Shown: positions 44,531-52,352 of the stretch, in pieces | How the letters are laid out: the number at the start of each line of letters is the position of its first letter | Numbering within the stretch: position 1 is the stretch's first letter | Assembly: GCF_900112695.1 (NCBI RefSeq) | Contig: NZ_FOMT01000003.1 | Coordinates: 620,001-684,000, forward strand | DNA length: 64,000 nt | Reading direction: 5' to 3' | From: Paenibacillus catalpae | GTDB lineage: Bacteria > Bacillota > Bacilli > Paenibacillales > Paenibacillaceae | Made by a program: the position numbers and the translations under genes | Notes under the pieces: model-generated | Told to the model about the DNA's origin: nothing | Seen by the model: only the letters and a program-made list of their open reading frames with translations | Databases searched by the model: none

Positions 44531-45399
44531 TGGATGATCATCCTTACAAGGACTTGCCTGAAGCGGCATTGGATGAGCTGCCGGTCACGGAATGGGAAAA
44601 TATTGAGATCGAGCTGTTAATTGAAGGGATCTATCTGGCTTACGGGCATGATTTCCGCCATTACTTGCGCTCCTCTTTGCGGAGGCGTATTCGTAACCGG
44701 ATGTGTCTCGACGGCGCGGATACGGTTACCGGGCTGCTCGGGAAAGTGCTTCATGAGCCGGGATACGTTAATAAGCTGGTCAACGATTTTTCGATTAAAG
44801 TAACGGAGATGTTCCGGGATCCTAGCTTTTTCAAGGCGTTCCGGGAAAGGGCTGTTCCTCTGCTGAGGAACAGCCCTGAAATTCGGATTTGGCATGCCGG
44901 CTGCTCAACGGGAGAAGAGGTCTACTCCATGGCGATCTTATTGCAGGAGGAAGGGCTTCTCGATAAAGCTAAGATTTATGCGACCGATATGAGCGAGCGT
45001 GCTATTGAGCAGGCGAAGGCAGGGAAGTTCCCGCTGAAGCGGATGCAGACGTTTACGAAGAACTATATGCAAGCCGGCGGTACCAAAGAGTTCTCGGCTT
45101 ATTATACGACGGACCGGGATTATGCGATATTTGACCCTTCCTTGGCGGATCATATGATGTTTGCCCAGCATAATTTGGCTACGGACAGCACATTTAACGA
45201 ATTCCATGTTATTCTCTGCCGCAATGTCATGATTTATTTCAATCCCGAGCTCCAGGACCGCGTCCACCGGCTGTTTCATGACAGCTTGACAGTTGACGGC
45301 ATACTTGGCCTTGGCAGCATGGAATATTTGATAGCCCCTTGGAAGCATCACTACGAGGAATTGGCAGACGGAGAGCGTCTTTTCGTGAAGAAGCCTTAA
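44530..45399 (+). CDS. rsbM: CheR-type methyltransferase, RsbM-like
   Basis: ATG 44530 overlaps the kinase stop (TGATG). The 289-residue protein has the CheR N-terminal helical domain (YLRSSLRRRIRNRM) and SAM-binding domain (IRIWHAGCSTGEEVYSMAILL, IYATDMSERAIEQAKAG, FHVILCRNVMIYFNPELQDRVHRLF). No chemoreceptor or CheB gene is near. In the B. cereus group RsbM is a CheR-type enzyme that methylates RsbK and damps SigB activity; the same role is inferred here. The IS relic begins 9 bases after its stop. Confidence 0.88.
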   Translation: MDDHPYKDLPEAALDELPVTEWENIEIELLIEGIYLAYGHDFRHYLRSSLRRRIRNRMCLDGADTVTGLLGKVLHEPGYVNKLVNDFSIKVTEMFRDPSFFKAFRERAVPLLRNSPEIRIWHAGCSTGEEVYSMAILLQEEGLLDKAKIYATDMSERAIEQAKAGKFPLKRMQTFTKNYMQAGGTKEFSAYYTTDRDYAIFDPSLADHMMFAQHNLATDSTFNEFHVILCRNVMIYFNPELQDRVHRLFHDSLTVDGILGLGSMEYLIAPWKHHYEELADGERLFVKKP

Positions 45400-45429
45400 A
45401 AGAATGAGGCCGTCTCAAAAGAGGTTCGC

Positions 45430-45720
45430 TCGCTAGAGTGTAAGCATAGATGATGACCTTCATGAGCATTTTAGAATGATAGCTGTCCCGGCCCATCACC
45501 GGGATAAGCTTTGGTGAAGAGATTCATATTTAAACGGTTGACTTAGTCGTTGATGACGCGAACGAGATGTATTTTCGGGGATATCTTCCTGCAAGTCCAT
45601 GGCAAGGAAAGTTGATCCATGGCATATTCTTTGTACAAAAGAAGCCTCTCCTTTGTTGATGGTTGGTCGCACTTCCATTTAAATAAGGATTGGCTTCTTT
45701 TTGTTTGTCTTTTCGGCATT
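45430..45720 (-). pseudogene. IS1182-family transposase fragment (N-terminal, frameshifted)
   Basis: Read across frames on the minus strand, the segment gives FLAMDLQEDIPEN, then RVIND-stop-VNRLNMNLFTKAYPGDG, then GRDSYHSKMLMKVIIYAYT. That is the order of the conserved N-terminal region of IS1182-type transposases. At least two frameshifts and one stop interrupt it, and the catalytic domain is missing, so it is dead. Confidence 0.75.
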
Positions 45721-45730
45721 TCATTGACAG

Positions 45731-45880
45731 GTTAATGGCAAACGGAGCGTTTTAATGATTCTGGAGAAGCGTCAGCGTTCGCTTTTGTGAGGGGATTCCA
45801 ACCTTACCAAGTTGATTCAAAGGAATCCTCGAGCAATGGCGATCGGAAGAACATTAAAATGCGCAGGTTGCTATTCAACC
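45731..45880. repeat. long hairpin repeat, copy 2
   Basis: The outer arms GGTT (45730-45733) and AACC (45877-45880) and inner arms GGGATTCC (45792-45799) and GGAATCC (45822-45828) make a hairpin of about 150 nt. Shared blocks with 24691-24844 are AATGATTCT, GAGAAGCG, GCGATCGGAAGAACATT and AATGCGCAG. It lies inside the IS relic, upstream of the transposase remains. Confidence 0.7.
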
Positions 45881-45939
45881 CAAATTTAAAAGAGGTGCCC
45901 TTAGTCATTTACATGACTTTTGGGACACCCCCATCTTCC

Positions 45940-46368
45940 CTATTGACTCACATATTTCGTCAGAATAACCTCTGTACCATTCTCATTAGATTGGACGGTT
46001 ACCTCATCCATTAGAGCTTCCATTAGATAGAGACCAAGTCCGCCGACCGGCAGTTCGCTGATTTCGATCCCTTGAAGGGGAGGGGAAATCTCGTCAGTTT
46101 CTGAATCATGATGCTCGAATGGAGGGCCGTCATTTTTAACAATAATGGTTATGCCAGCCTCGGTCGGCTGGAAGCTGATATCAATCAGGCTGAAGCCTTC
46201 CTCCGCGGGACGTCCATGCAGAACGGCATTGGTGCAGGCTTCTGACACGGCAACCTTCATATCTTCAATGTCTTCATAGGAAAAAGACAACTTGGACGCA
46301 ATACCGTAAAGGCATACTCTTACGATATCAATATAGTCGGCATGAGACGGAATTTGTAATCGTATCAT
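45940..46368 (-). CDS. RsbW-type anti-sigma factor and kinase, copy 2
   Basis: The 142-residue GHKL kinase has the N-box VSEACTNAVLHGRP, VKNDGPPF and G-box VGGLGLYLMEALMDEV. It starts 2 bases after the rsbV stop and is thus the cognate kinase of that RsbV. It is a paralogue of the copy next to sigB (both open IP(A/S)(Q/H)ADYIDIVR). Which copy binds SigB is not decided by sequence; a second, unlinked sigma factor is possible. Confidence 0.9.
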   Translation of the reverse strand: MIRLQIPSHADYIDIVRVCLYGIASKLSFSYEDIEDMKVAVSEACTNAVLHGRPAEEGFSLIDISFQPTEAGITIIVKNDGPPFEHHDSETDEISPPLQGIEISELPVGGLGLYLMEALMDEVTVQSNENGTEVILTKYVSQ

Positions 46369-46370
46369 GT

Positions 46371-46697
46371 CTATTTCTCTGTCCCTTCCGATAAGTATCC
46401 GGAGATGCCTGTTAAATCGAATAAGCGTTGAATGGACGGCGGGATTTCCGTAACGGAGAAAGGAGCGTTAATCCCGTCACGATACTTCAGTATGGATACA
46501 ATAATCCCAATACCCGTACTGTCGATATACTTCAGCTCACGAAGATTCAAGACGAGATTAAGATCCGTCCGGTCCATAACCGGCTCCAATGCGGTTCTTA
46601 GCTGAGGCACGACGGATAAGTCGAGCTCACCGCCAAGCGATATCATGTAGCTGTCACGTGTTTCTTTTTGATCAATCTGGAATTGCTGAGACTTCAT
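46371..46697 (-). CDS. rsbV: anti-anti-sigma factor RsbV (STAS)
   Basis: ATG 46697 follows GGAGTG; an upstream start at 46715 is weaker. The 108-residue STAS protein has LGGELDLSVVPQLRTAL and YIDSTGIGIIVSILKY, with Ser60 as the site phosphorylated by RsbW. Dephosphorylated by the REC-PP2C protein, it would release SigB. It lies in an operon with the unknown exported protein upstream and rsbW copy 2 downstream, behind a perfect SigB promoter. Confidence 0.93.
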   Translation of the reverse strand: MKSQQFQIDQKETRDSYMISLGGELDLSVVPQLRTALEPVMDRTDLNLVLNLRELKYIDSTGIGIIVSILKYRDGINAPFSVTEIPPSIQRLFDLTGISGYLSEGTEK

Positions 46698-46729
46698 TCG
46701 ATTCACTCCGATCATTAAAGTAAGGGTAG

Positions 46730-47269
46730 TTATACAGATGAAATATGATAATACGCGATAGATTCGAGCGTACCGTTGTCATAGTTAATGAACAGCTTCA
46801 GCACGTTCTCCTGGCGTTCATATACGATACCGTCATCGGCCTTATAATCCGGCTCGCCCAGCGCCTCAATTAATGCTTCTATGGAGACGGGGATTTCCTG
46901 ATCATCAATCCAGATGGTATCCGCGCTTCCGCTAACCTTGATTTCTTCCATAATACCATCGCTGAACACGACATCCAGATTTGGATATTCATACGTTTCT
47001 AGCTCTGTAAAATAGTCATCATGGGTGACGCGGACAGGTTCGCCAAGCATTCGCTCGACTGTTATTTTATCATCGTAGAGTGTAAGTCCATTAACGGACT
47101 GCAGTTTGATGTCTGATAGGTCATAGTCCGCATGGGATACGGTTACCATTTCGTTTGGCGTAGGAGCAGTCTGCAGCTCATGAACGGGTTGAGGCAGGGC
47201 CATATAAGCGAGCGGCACGATGCCGATGATCCCTCCCGCAAGATAACATGCCAGGAATGTATTCTTCAT
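46730..47269 (-). CDS. exported or membrane-anchored protein of unknown function
   Basis: ATG 47269 follows GGAGGGATC. The 179-residue protein has one N-terminal hydrophobic helix (MKNTFLACYLAGGIIGIVPLAYMA), then two copies of a short beta-alpha repeat: VERMLGEPVRVTHDDYFTELETYEYPNLDVVFSDG and LIEALGEPDYKADDGIVYERQENVLKLFINYDNG. The LGEP motifs resemble SmpA/BLIP-like folds of envelope proteins. It is first in the rsbVW operon under a SigB promoter, so a stress role at the envelope is inferred. I do not recognise a named family. Confidence 0.75.
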   Translation of the reverse strand: MKNTFLACYLAGGIIGIVPLAYMALPQPVHELQTAPTPNEMVTVSHADYDLSDIKLQSVNGLTLYDDKITVERMLGEPVRVTHDDYFTELETYEYPNLDVVFSDGIMEEIKVSGSADTIWIDDQEIPVSIEALIEALGEPDYKADDGIVYERQENVLKLFINYDNGTLESIAYYHISSV

Positions 47270-47308
47270 ATTGATCCCTCCAGCCTTTGTCATTAGCCTT
47301 ACTATGGA

Positions 47309-47334
47309 TTACCCGATAAGGGGGGAGTTGAAAC
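47309..47334 (-). promoter_or_regulatory. SigB promoter of the orf-rsbV-rsbW operon
   Basis: On the minus strand GTTTCA (47329-47334), 14-base spacer, GGGTAA (47309-47314). The predicted start of transcription is about 30 bases before ATG 47269. Confidence 0.85.
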
Positions 47335-47349
47335 AGGCTGGAGTAAAAA

Positions 47350-48489
47350 TTATTTCGTATATAGAGTGACGAGGCAAATATCATCCTTTTGTATAGTGCC
47401 GTTATCATTCGGAATCATGGTAGCGACAAGCGCAGAAGGGTCCAGCCGCTGTTCATTTCGCATGAGGCTGATTAACGTCTCGTTTGAGATTTCGTGCCCG
47501 TCTGCCATCCCGTCAGTCAAGCCGTCGGTGTAGAGAACAATGCCGGCGTCCTGTTCATAATGAAACTTGCCTTTGCTGACCTTCAGCTTGTTAAATAAGC
47601 CGATGGCACTGCAGCAAGGCTCAAGCAGTGCGGGCTTGCCGTCCAGGAAGGCGATTCCGGGAGGATGCCCGGCGTTGACGTACTCGATTGTTTTTTCCTC
47701 CACATCAAGCACCAGATAAATCGCCGTAAAATAGTAACTCATTAATTCATCCTTCATATGCAGCTGATTCATGTAGCGGTTGAGCTCATGCATGACCTGC
47801 TCAATGTCGGAAATGCGCGTGATGGTATCACGCAGCACGGAAGAGATGTACATGCAGACCAGAGATGATGAAATGCCATGGCCCATCATATCAAGCAGAA
47901 TGACACCATAACGATTCCTGTCAATCCGGTACCAGTTGTAAAAGTCACCGGCAAGCTCGGAAGAGGGCTGGTAGGCGGCATTGATTTTCAAATTCTCGTC
48001 ATCAATGGCTGTGCTGAGAACACTAAGCTGCACCTGCTTGGCCAGCTCCAGCTCGGATTTCATTTTTTTGTCATGTTCCTTATGCCGGTCGATTTCATGC
48101 TTCAGCCGCAAGGCTGAGCGTATCCGTGCAAGAAGCTCCATCCGGTTGATCGGCTTCATCACATAGTCGCAGGCCCCGGCATCAAGGGCTTCGGCCATCT
48201 TGTTCGAATCTCCAACCGCGGTAACAAATATGATCGGAATGTCCTTGTAACGCTTGTCCTGCAATACGTTTCGGCATGCTTCAATTCCGTCGATGTCAGG
48301 CATCATCATATCCATAAGAATTAATTCCACATCCGAGTCTATTGAAGCAGCCGAGCCTTCTATACCAAGAATTCCATATAGTTCACGGGCTGATGAGGCT
48401 GTTAATAAATTCCGGTAACCGGCTTTATTCAGAATCGTCTGCACAATAAGCTGATTGGTCGCATTGTCGTCAACAATGATGATACTCAT
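47350..48489 (-). CDS. rsbY: response regulator with PP2C phosphatase, RsbY-like
   Basis: ATG 48489 follows AAAGGTG. The 379-residue protein has an N-terminal receiver (IIIVDDNATNQ, phospho-acceptor Asp60 in LILMDMMMPDIDG, Lys in DYVMKPINR) and a C-terminal SpoIIE/RsbU-type PP2C domain (LAGDFYNWY, ILLDMMGHGISSSL, VLYTDGLTDGMADG). A coiled linker joins them. This is the layout of RsbY of the B. cereus group, which on phosphorylation by RsbK dephosphorylates RsbV. It has an apparently separate transcript from rsbV, as a gap of 80 bases with a promoter separates them. Confidence 0.9.
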   Translation of the reverse strand: MSIIIVDDNATNQLIVQTILNKAGYRNLLTASSARELYGILGIEGSAASIDSDVELILMDMMMPDIDGIEACRNVLQDKRYKDIPIIFVTAVGDSNKMAEALDAGACDYVMKPINRMELLARIRSALRLKHEIDRHKEHDKKMKSELELAKQVQLSVLSTAIDDENLKINAAYQPSSELAGDFYNWYRIDRNRYGVILLDMMGHGISSSLVCMYISSVLRDTITRISDIEQVMHELNRYMNQLHMKDELMSYYFTAIYLVLDVEEKTIEYVNAGHPPGIAFLDGKPALLEPCCSAIGLFNKLKVSKGKFHYEQDAGIVLYTDGLTDGMADGHEISNETLISLMRNEQRLDPSALVATMIPNDNGTIQKDDICLVTLYTK

Positions 48490-48550
48490 CCGGAGCACAC
48501 CTTTCTTGCCTATTTTTTAACATTATTCTTTTTAACACTATACCATAGTT

Positions 48551-48608
48551 CAAAGACCTACCCATACGGATAGGTCTTTGTTTTTGAATGTTCGCTTGAA
48601 CGAACATT
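48551..48608 (-). terminator. two hairpins after the YflT gene
   Basis: AATGTTCG/CGAACATT (48587-48594 with 48601-48608, touching the YflT stop) and CAAAGACCTA/TAGGTCTTTG (48551-48560 with 48571-48580). U-runs on the minus strand are short; termination is likely but not certain. Confidence 0.6.
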
Positions 48609-49009
48609 TATAAGCGGTATTCCGGATAGTAATAGACCGAAGTGTCATAATCGTCATCCTTGTATTCCTTGCCGCCCCAGCCGATAACCAGAATTTTATC
48701 CCTGTCCATTTGCTGCTCAAGATGCTCGGCATATTGCTTGGAGATCCCGAGTGATCTCATCTTAGCGCGAAGCTCATCGCCGGTAGAGCGGAAGATGTTG
48801 GCGATTGCCGTTCCCACGCCTTCTGCGGATACACCGATTTGCTCGGCGTCCGTATTTTTGGCAATGCGTGCTGTACGGCCTTTATCGTGAGTCAGTACAA
48901 AGATGTTCTCCCTCGCATAGCCGTCGCGTTCGAAACGGTGAACCTGCTCTTGAACCTCCAGCATGTTATTAACCGTGTGTACTCTTGTCGTCATGGTTTG
49001 GGTTGTCAT
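48608..49009 (-). CDS. YflT-family general stress protein
   Basis: The 133-residue protein has the YflT domain (general stress protein 17M family): VHRFERDGYARENIFVLTHDKGRTARIAKNTDAEQIG and VGTAIANIFRSTGDELRAKMRSLGISKQYAEHLEQQMDRDKILVIG. It is soluble and acidic with a Tyr-rich tail. The family is induced through SigB in Bacillus. GAGGAGG precedes ATG 49009. It follows the DUF1328 gene on the same transcript behind a SigB-like promoter. Confidence 0.9.
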   Translation of the reverse strand: MTTQTMTTRVHTVNNMLEVQEQVHRFERDGYARENIFVLTHDKGRTARIAKNTDAEQIGVSAEGVGTAIANIFRSTGDELRAKMRSLGISKQYAEHLEQQMDRDKILVIGWGGKEYKDDDYDTSVYYYPEYRL

Positions 49010-49056
49010 TGTAATTCCTCCTCGATTTTAGTTAAATGATTGGCTGTTGTTCTTGG

Positions 49057-49218
49057 TTATGCTCGTCTTCGTCCGAATATCAGGGATGCGATAAAGAGGA
49101 CGATAAAGACTACGAATAAGATTTTCGCAATGCCGGCAAGCGCTGATGCGATGCCCAGGAATCCAAACAGGCCGGCGACGACTGCGAAGATGAAGAAGAG
49201 TAGTGCCCATCCTAACAT
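49057..49218 (-). CDS. DUF1328/UPF0391 small membrane protein (53 aa)
   Basis: ATG 49218 follows AAAGGTG. The translation opens [20 protein letters not shown] and continues [17 protein letters not shown], ending in FGRRRA: two membrane helices and a basic C-terminus, the standard DUF1328 (YtjA) protein, of normal length. Members are stress-linked in many bacteria. It is the first gene of an operon with the YflT protein. Confidence 0.88.
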   Translation of the reverse strand: MLGWALLFFIFAVVAGLFGFLGIASALAGIAKILFVVFIVLFIASLIFGRRRA

Positions 49219-49294
49219 ATTAATCACCTTTCTTTCGATTGGGTTTTTCTTGCTGTTTTGTTTGTTTCGCTTGCTTGTCTTGCTTGATAGATAC

Positions 49295-49320
49295 TTAACC
49301 AGGATGCCTGGAGATGAAAC
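49295..49320 (-). promoter_or_regulatory. candidate SigB promoter of the DUF1328-YflT operon
   Basis: On the minus strand GTTTCA (49315-49320), 14-base spacer, GGTTAA (49295-49300), the same hexamers as at 53854-53879. Confidence 0.7.
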
Positions 49321-49388
49321 AGCTTCTGCAGCAAAAAGTCTAATCCGATAGGCTCAGGAATTTATCTTCATTAATATATCTACCTAAA

Positions 49389-49422
49389 AAACAGCCTGCA
49401 CGGGTTAACGTGCAGGCTGTTT
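49389..49422 (-). terminator. intrinsic terminator of the glycerophosphodiesterase gene
   Basis: AAACAGCCTGCACG (49389-49402) pairs with its complement (49409-49422), with six T following on the minus strand. Confidence 0.9.
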
Positions 49423-49436
49423 GACGTGCCAATCTA

Positions 49437-50201
49437 TTAAAGACGGCCCAGATATTCCTTCAATCGACCAGGAAAATCGGTAATGATGCCTGTTACGCCG
49501 ATGGAGACAAGACGGTCCCATTCGGCAGGATGATTGGATGTGTAAGGATAGATATGAAGCCCTGCGGCAACAGCGTCCTCGGCATCCTGAGCTCCGATGA
49601 GCCCGTGATGCGGATGAAGCGACCACACCTCTGTTTCCAGCAGCGCCGCGTACGAAGCATGATGAATGAGGTCGGCGGCATACAAGAGTCCGATGCGCAG
49701 CTCCGGCTCCGCCTGCTTCAGCCTGAGAAGCAGCTTATGGTCGAAAGAAGAGACGATGGTGCGCTCTAGTCGATTTTCGGCGCGGAGGTAGTCCAGCAGG
49801 ATTTCGTCGAGGAGGGCTCCTGCGGAATCCTTCACTTCAACATTGATCTCAACGTCCTCCGGGAGGAGGTCGTACACTTCCTCCAGAAATGGGACTCGTT
49901 CTCCGGCAAAAGCAGGCGAGAACCAGCTTCCCGCATCCGCCTCGCGGATAACGTCCGAATGCAGGGAGCGGATCGCTCCGGAGCAGTCCGTCGTCCGGTC
50001 GAGCGTATCGTCATGGCAGACGATAAGCTTGCCGTCCATCGACAAATGAATGTCCAGTTCCACCATATGGCTTCCTTGCTCGGCCGCAAGCCTGAAGCTC
50101 GCCAGCGTATTCTCTGGTGCTTCTCCGGCCGCTCCTCTATGCCCGATTACGATTGGGCTGCTTGCATTTCTCTTCATGTCATGCTCGATTTCCACTGTCA
50201 T
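49437..50201 (-). CDS. glycerophosphodiester phosphodiesterase
   Basis: ATG 50201 is chosen for GGGAGGG upstream. The 254-residue GDPD enzyme has the TIM-barrel motifs VIGHRGAAGEAPENTLASFRLAAEQG, VELDIHLSMDGKLIVCHDDTLDRTT and INVEVK, and a C-terminal GVTGIITDFPGRLKEYLG. It lacks a signal peptide, so it is cytosolic like UgpQ and would hydrolyse imported glycerophosphodiesters to glycerol-3-phosphate and an alcohol. It is divergent from the Ugp transporter. Confidence 0.93.
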   Translation of the reverse strand: MTVEIEHDMKRNASSPIVIGHRGAAGEAPENTLASFRLAAEQGSHMVELDIHLSMDGKLIVCHDDTLDRTTDCSGAIRSLHSDVIREADAGSWFSPAFAGERVPFLEEVYDLLPEDVEINVEVKDSAGALLDEILLDYLRAENRLERTIVSSFDHKLLLRLKQAEPELRIGLLYAADLIHHASYAALLETEVWSLHPHHGLIGAQDAEDAVAAGLHIYPYTSNHPAEWDRLVSIGVTGIITDFPGRLKEYLGRL

Positions 50202-50371
50202 CTTCCTGTTCCCTCCCAGTCGGGCATGCACGCGCTATTTTCGGCAATCCCGTTAGTCACCCTTTATCATATGCCTTCTTCGTGGGCTTGTCCCGCATGC
50301 ATTTGAAAACTAAAAGAAATCTTTAGAAAGATATGGTTTCTTTCAATTAAGCGTTATCTCCTTTCCTAATC

Positions 50372-50399
50372 TTCATAAATTTATGACATTGAGGTTACA
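50372..50399 (+). promoter_or_regulatory. possible PhoP box in the gdpd-ugp gap
   Basis: TTCATA (50372-50377), ATGACA (50383-50388) and GTTACA (50394-50399) recur at 11-base intervals and approximate TTHACA. The match is weaker than at pstS and no clear -10 follows. Confidence 0.35.
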
Positions 50400-50473
50400 A
50401 ATGGGAGTTATTGTTAGACTTGCCAAACCGAATCCGGCAAAACCATCTCTTGAAAGGGCGGTTGCAGTCACAA

Positions 50474-51439
50474 ATGAACTCATCCCTCTATTCGGACAAG
50501 TCTAAACCAGTCTTGTCTCCGGTCTCCAAAGTCTCGGTCCGTACCCCGATTGCCGCAGGCAAGCTGAGGCGGATGCGGGAGCAGCTGCTAGGTTACCTGT
50601 TTCTATCGCCTAGTCTGGCTGTATTCCTCTTGTTTTTATTTTATCCGATGGCTCGCTCGGTCTATCTGAGCTTTCAGCTTACCGATCCCCGCGGCAGGGT
50701 TGCCGCTTACGCGGGCTGGGACAATTATTCGCGGATGATGGAATCGTCCGCTTTCTGGAACAGTCTTTGGATCACGGTCAAATTCACGCTGCTGACCGTG
50801 CCTGCCGGACTTGCCCTCGGCTTGCTATGCGCCAGCCTCGTGCATGCCGCCGGCAGAGGGAGCAAGATCTTCCGCTTCATCTTCTCGGTTCCGCTGGCTC
50901 TTTCCGTCGGAACGGCGTCTATCCTGTGGATGATCCTGTATCACCCGTCCCTTGGCATGCTCAACTACTTGCTTGAACAGATCGGCATCGGGCCGGTCCA
51001 ATGGCTGACCGATCCGGCAGCAGCGCTTGGTTCCGTCTCGCTTATGACTATTTGGATGAACTCCGGGTTTCCGTTCGTCTTGCTCCTGGCCGCCATTCAA
51101 GGGCTCGACAACGATGTTATGGACAGCTCGCGAATCGATGGCGCTTCGATGTGGAGAACATTTTTCTCGATCAAGCTGCCGCTGCTGTCGCCGACGCTTT
51201 TCTTCCTCGCGGTCGTGTCGATTATGAGCGCCTTCCAATCGTTCGGACAAATCAATATCCTCACCAAGGGCGGCCCTGCCGGATCAACGGATGTGCTGGT
51301 GTACTCTATTTACCGGGAAGCCTTCATTAATTACCAGTTCGGAACCGGCAGCGCTCTGGCCATCGTCCTGTTCATCCTGATGCTTCTTCTGACGGCAGTA
51401 CAATTCCTCGTGCTTGGAAAGAAGGTGCATTACCAGTGA
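50474..51439 (+). CDS. ugpA: ABC permease UgpA-like (glycerol-3-phosphate)
   Basis: ATG 50474 behind AAAGGGCGG is the best start; the frame opens at TTG 50411, and the true start is uncertain. The 321-residue permease has six helices (LLGYLFLSPSLAVFLLFLFYPMARSVYLSFQLTD) and the EAA loop MDSSRIDGASMWRTFFSIKLPLLSP. The identity as UgpA rests on the neighbouring UgpB-like binding protein and the GDPD enzyme. Its stop overlaps the next start. Confidence 0.85.
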   Translation: MNSSLYSDKSKPVLSPVSKVSVRTPIAAGKLRRMREQLLGYLFLSPSLAVFLLFLFYPMARSVYLSFQLTDPRGRVAAYAGWDNYSRMMESSAFWNSLWITVKFTLLTVPAGLALGLLCASLVHAAGRGSKIFRFIFSVPLALSVGTASILWMILYHPSLGMLNYLLEQIGIGPVQWLTDPAAALGSVSLMTIWMNSGFPFVLLLAAIQGLDNDVMDSSRIDGASMWRTFFSIKLPLLSPTLFFLAVVSIMSAFQSFGQINILTKGGPAGSTDVLVYSIYREAFINYQFGTGSALAIVLFILMLLLTAVQFLVLGKKVHYQ

Positions 51440-52266
51440 TGGCATCACGCAATCCGGTCCGTTTTTTCAGCCTTTACGGCTTACTCATTCTGCTGTCGCT
51501 GCTCGTGCTGGGACCGCTGTTGTACCTGCTTGCTCAGATCTTCATGACTCCGGCCGAAGCAGGTCAATATCCGCCCAAGCTGCTTCCTTCCGGTCTTCAT
51601 ACGGCAGAGCTGAAGAATGCGATCGAAACCGTGCCGATATTCGGCTTCATCTTCAACAGCTTTATTCTTGCGGTTGCGATTATGGTGCTCCAGGTGCTGA
51701 CGGCGGCACTGGCCGCTTACGCATTTGTCTACATCCGGTTCTCCGGAAGCCGGTTCTGGTTCGCGCTGTTTATCAGCACGATGATGATTCCATGGGAAGT
51801 AACCATTATTCCTAACTATTTGACGGTCAAAAGCTGGGGATGGCTCGATTCGTTCCAAGGGCTCATTGTACCTTTTGCAGCCTCGGCGTTTGGGGTGTTC
51901 CTGCTCCGCCAGTTCTTCCTGCAGCTGCCACGTGAGCTGTTCGAGGCGGCGCGCATCGACGGCTGCGGACATTTCCGCCACTTCGTCTCCGTTGTGCTGC
52001 CGTTATCTGGCCCAGCCGCTGCATCGCTGGCCGTATACGTGTTCCTGAACGGATGGAACCAGTACCTGTGGCCGCTGCTCGTTACAAGCAGCGATGCCAT
52101 GAGGACGGTCCAGATCGGAATCGCGATGCTGCAATTCGAGGAGCTGACGAGCTGGAATCTGGTGCTTTGCGGAGTGGCGCTTGTTCTGGTGCCATCGCTG
52201 GTACTGCTGGCGCTGGGCTTGAAGCCGCTTGTAAGAGGGATTACGGCCGGCGCGGTTAAAGGCTGA
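51439..52266 (+). CDS. ugpE: ABC permease UgpE-like (glycerol-3-phosphate)
   Basis: ATG 51439 overlaps the previous stop (TGATG); GTG 51436 is an alternative. The 275-residue MalG-type permease has WEVTIIPNYLTVKSWGWLDSFQGLIVPFAASAFGVFLLRQFF and the EAA loop FEAARIDGCGHFRHFVSVVLPLSGP, the usual UgpE sequence style. It forms the channel with UgpA. The ATPase is not encoded here and must be shared. Confidence 0.86.
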   Translation: MASRNPVRFFSLYGLLILLSLLVLGPLLYLLAQIFMTPAEAGQYPPKLLPSGLHTAELKNAIETVPIFGFIFNSFILAVAIMVLQVLTAALAAYAFVYIRFSGSRFWFALFISTMMIPWEVTIIPNYLTVKSWGWLDSFQGLIVPFAASAFGVFLLRQFFLQLPRELFEAARIDGCGHFRHFVSVVLPLSGPAAASLAVYVFLNGWNQYLWPLLVTSSDAMRTVQIGIAMLQFEELTSWNLVLCGVALVLVPSLVLLALGLKPLVRGITAGAVKG

Positions 52267-52352
52267 TGAGGAACTTTAGTTCAATTCGGGTATTCGTCCT
52301 TCGGGACTAGCCATATATAGAAAACATTATTTTAAGGGAGAGAAAAGAAACC

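Larger units (their letters stand above)
45408..45929. mobile_element. decayed IS1182-like element
   Basis: Candidate terminal inverted repeats are GGCCGTCTCAAAAG at 45408-45421 and, on the other strand, GGTGTCCCAAAAG at 45917-45929. Between them lie the remains of a transposase N-terminus on the minus strand and a hairpin repeat. Most of the transposase gene is deleted, leaving about 520 bases. No target duplication was recognised. Confidence 0.65.

Noticed and set aside
44530..45399. Calling the CheR-type gene part of a chemotaxis cluster
   Set aside because: No receptor, CheA, CheB or CheW gene is nearby, whereas the fused kinase and PP2C neighbours fit RsbM.
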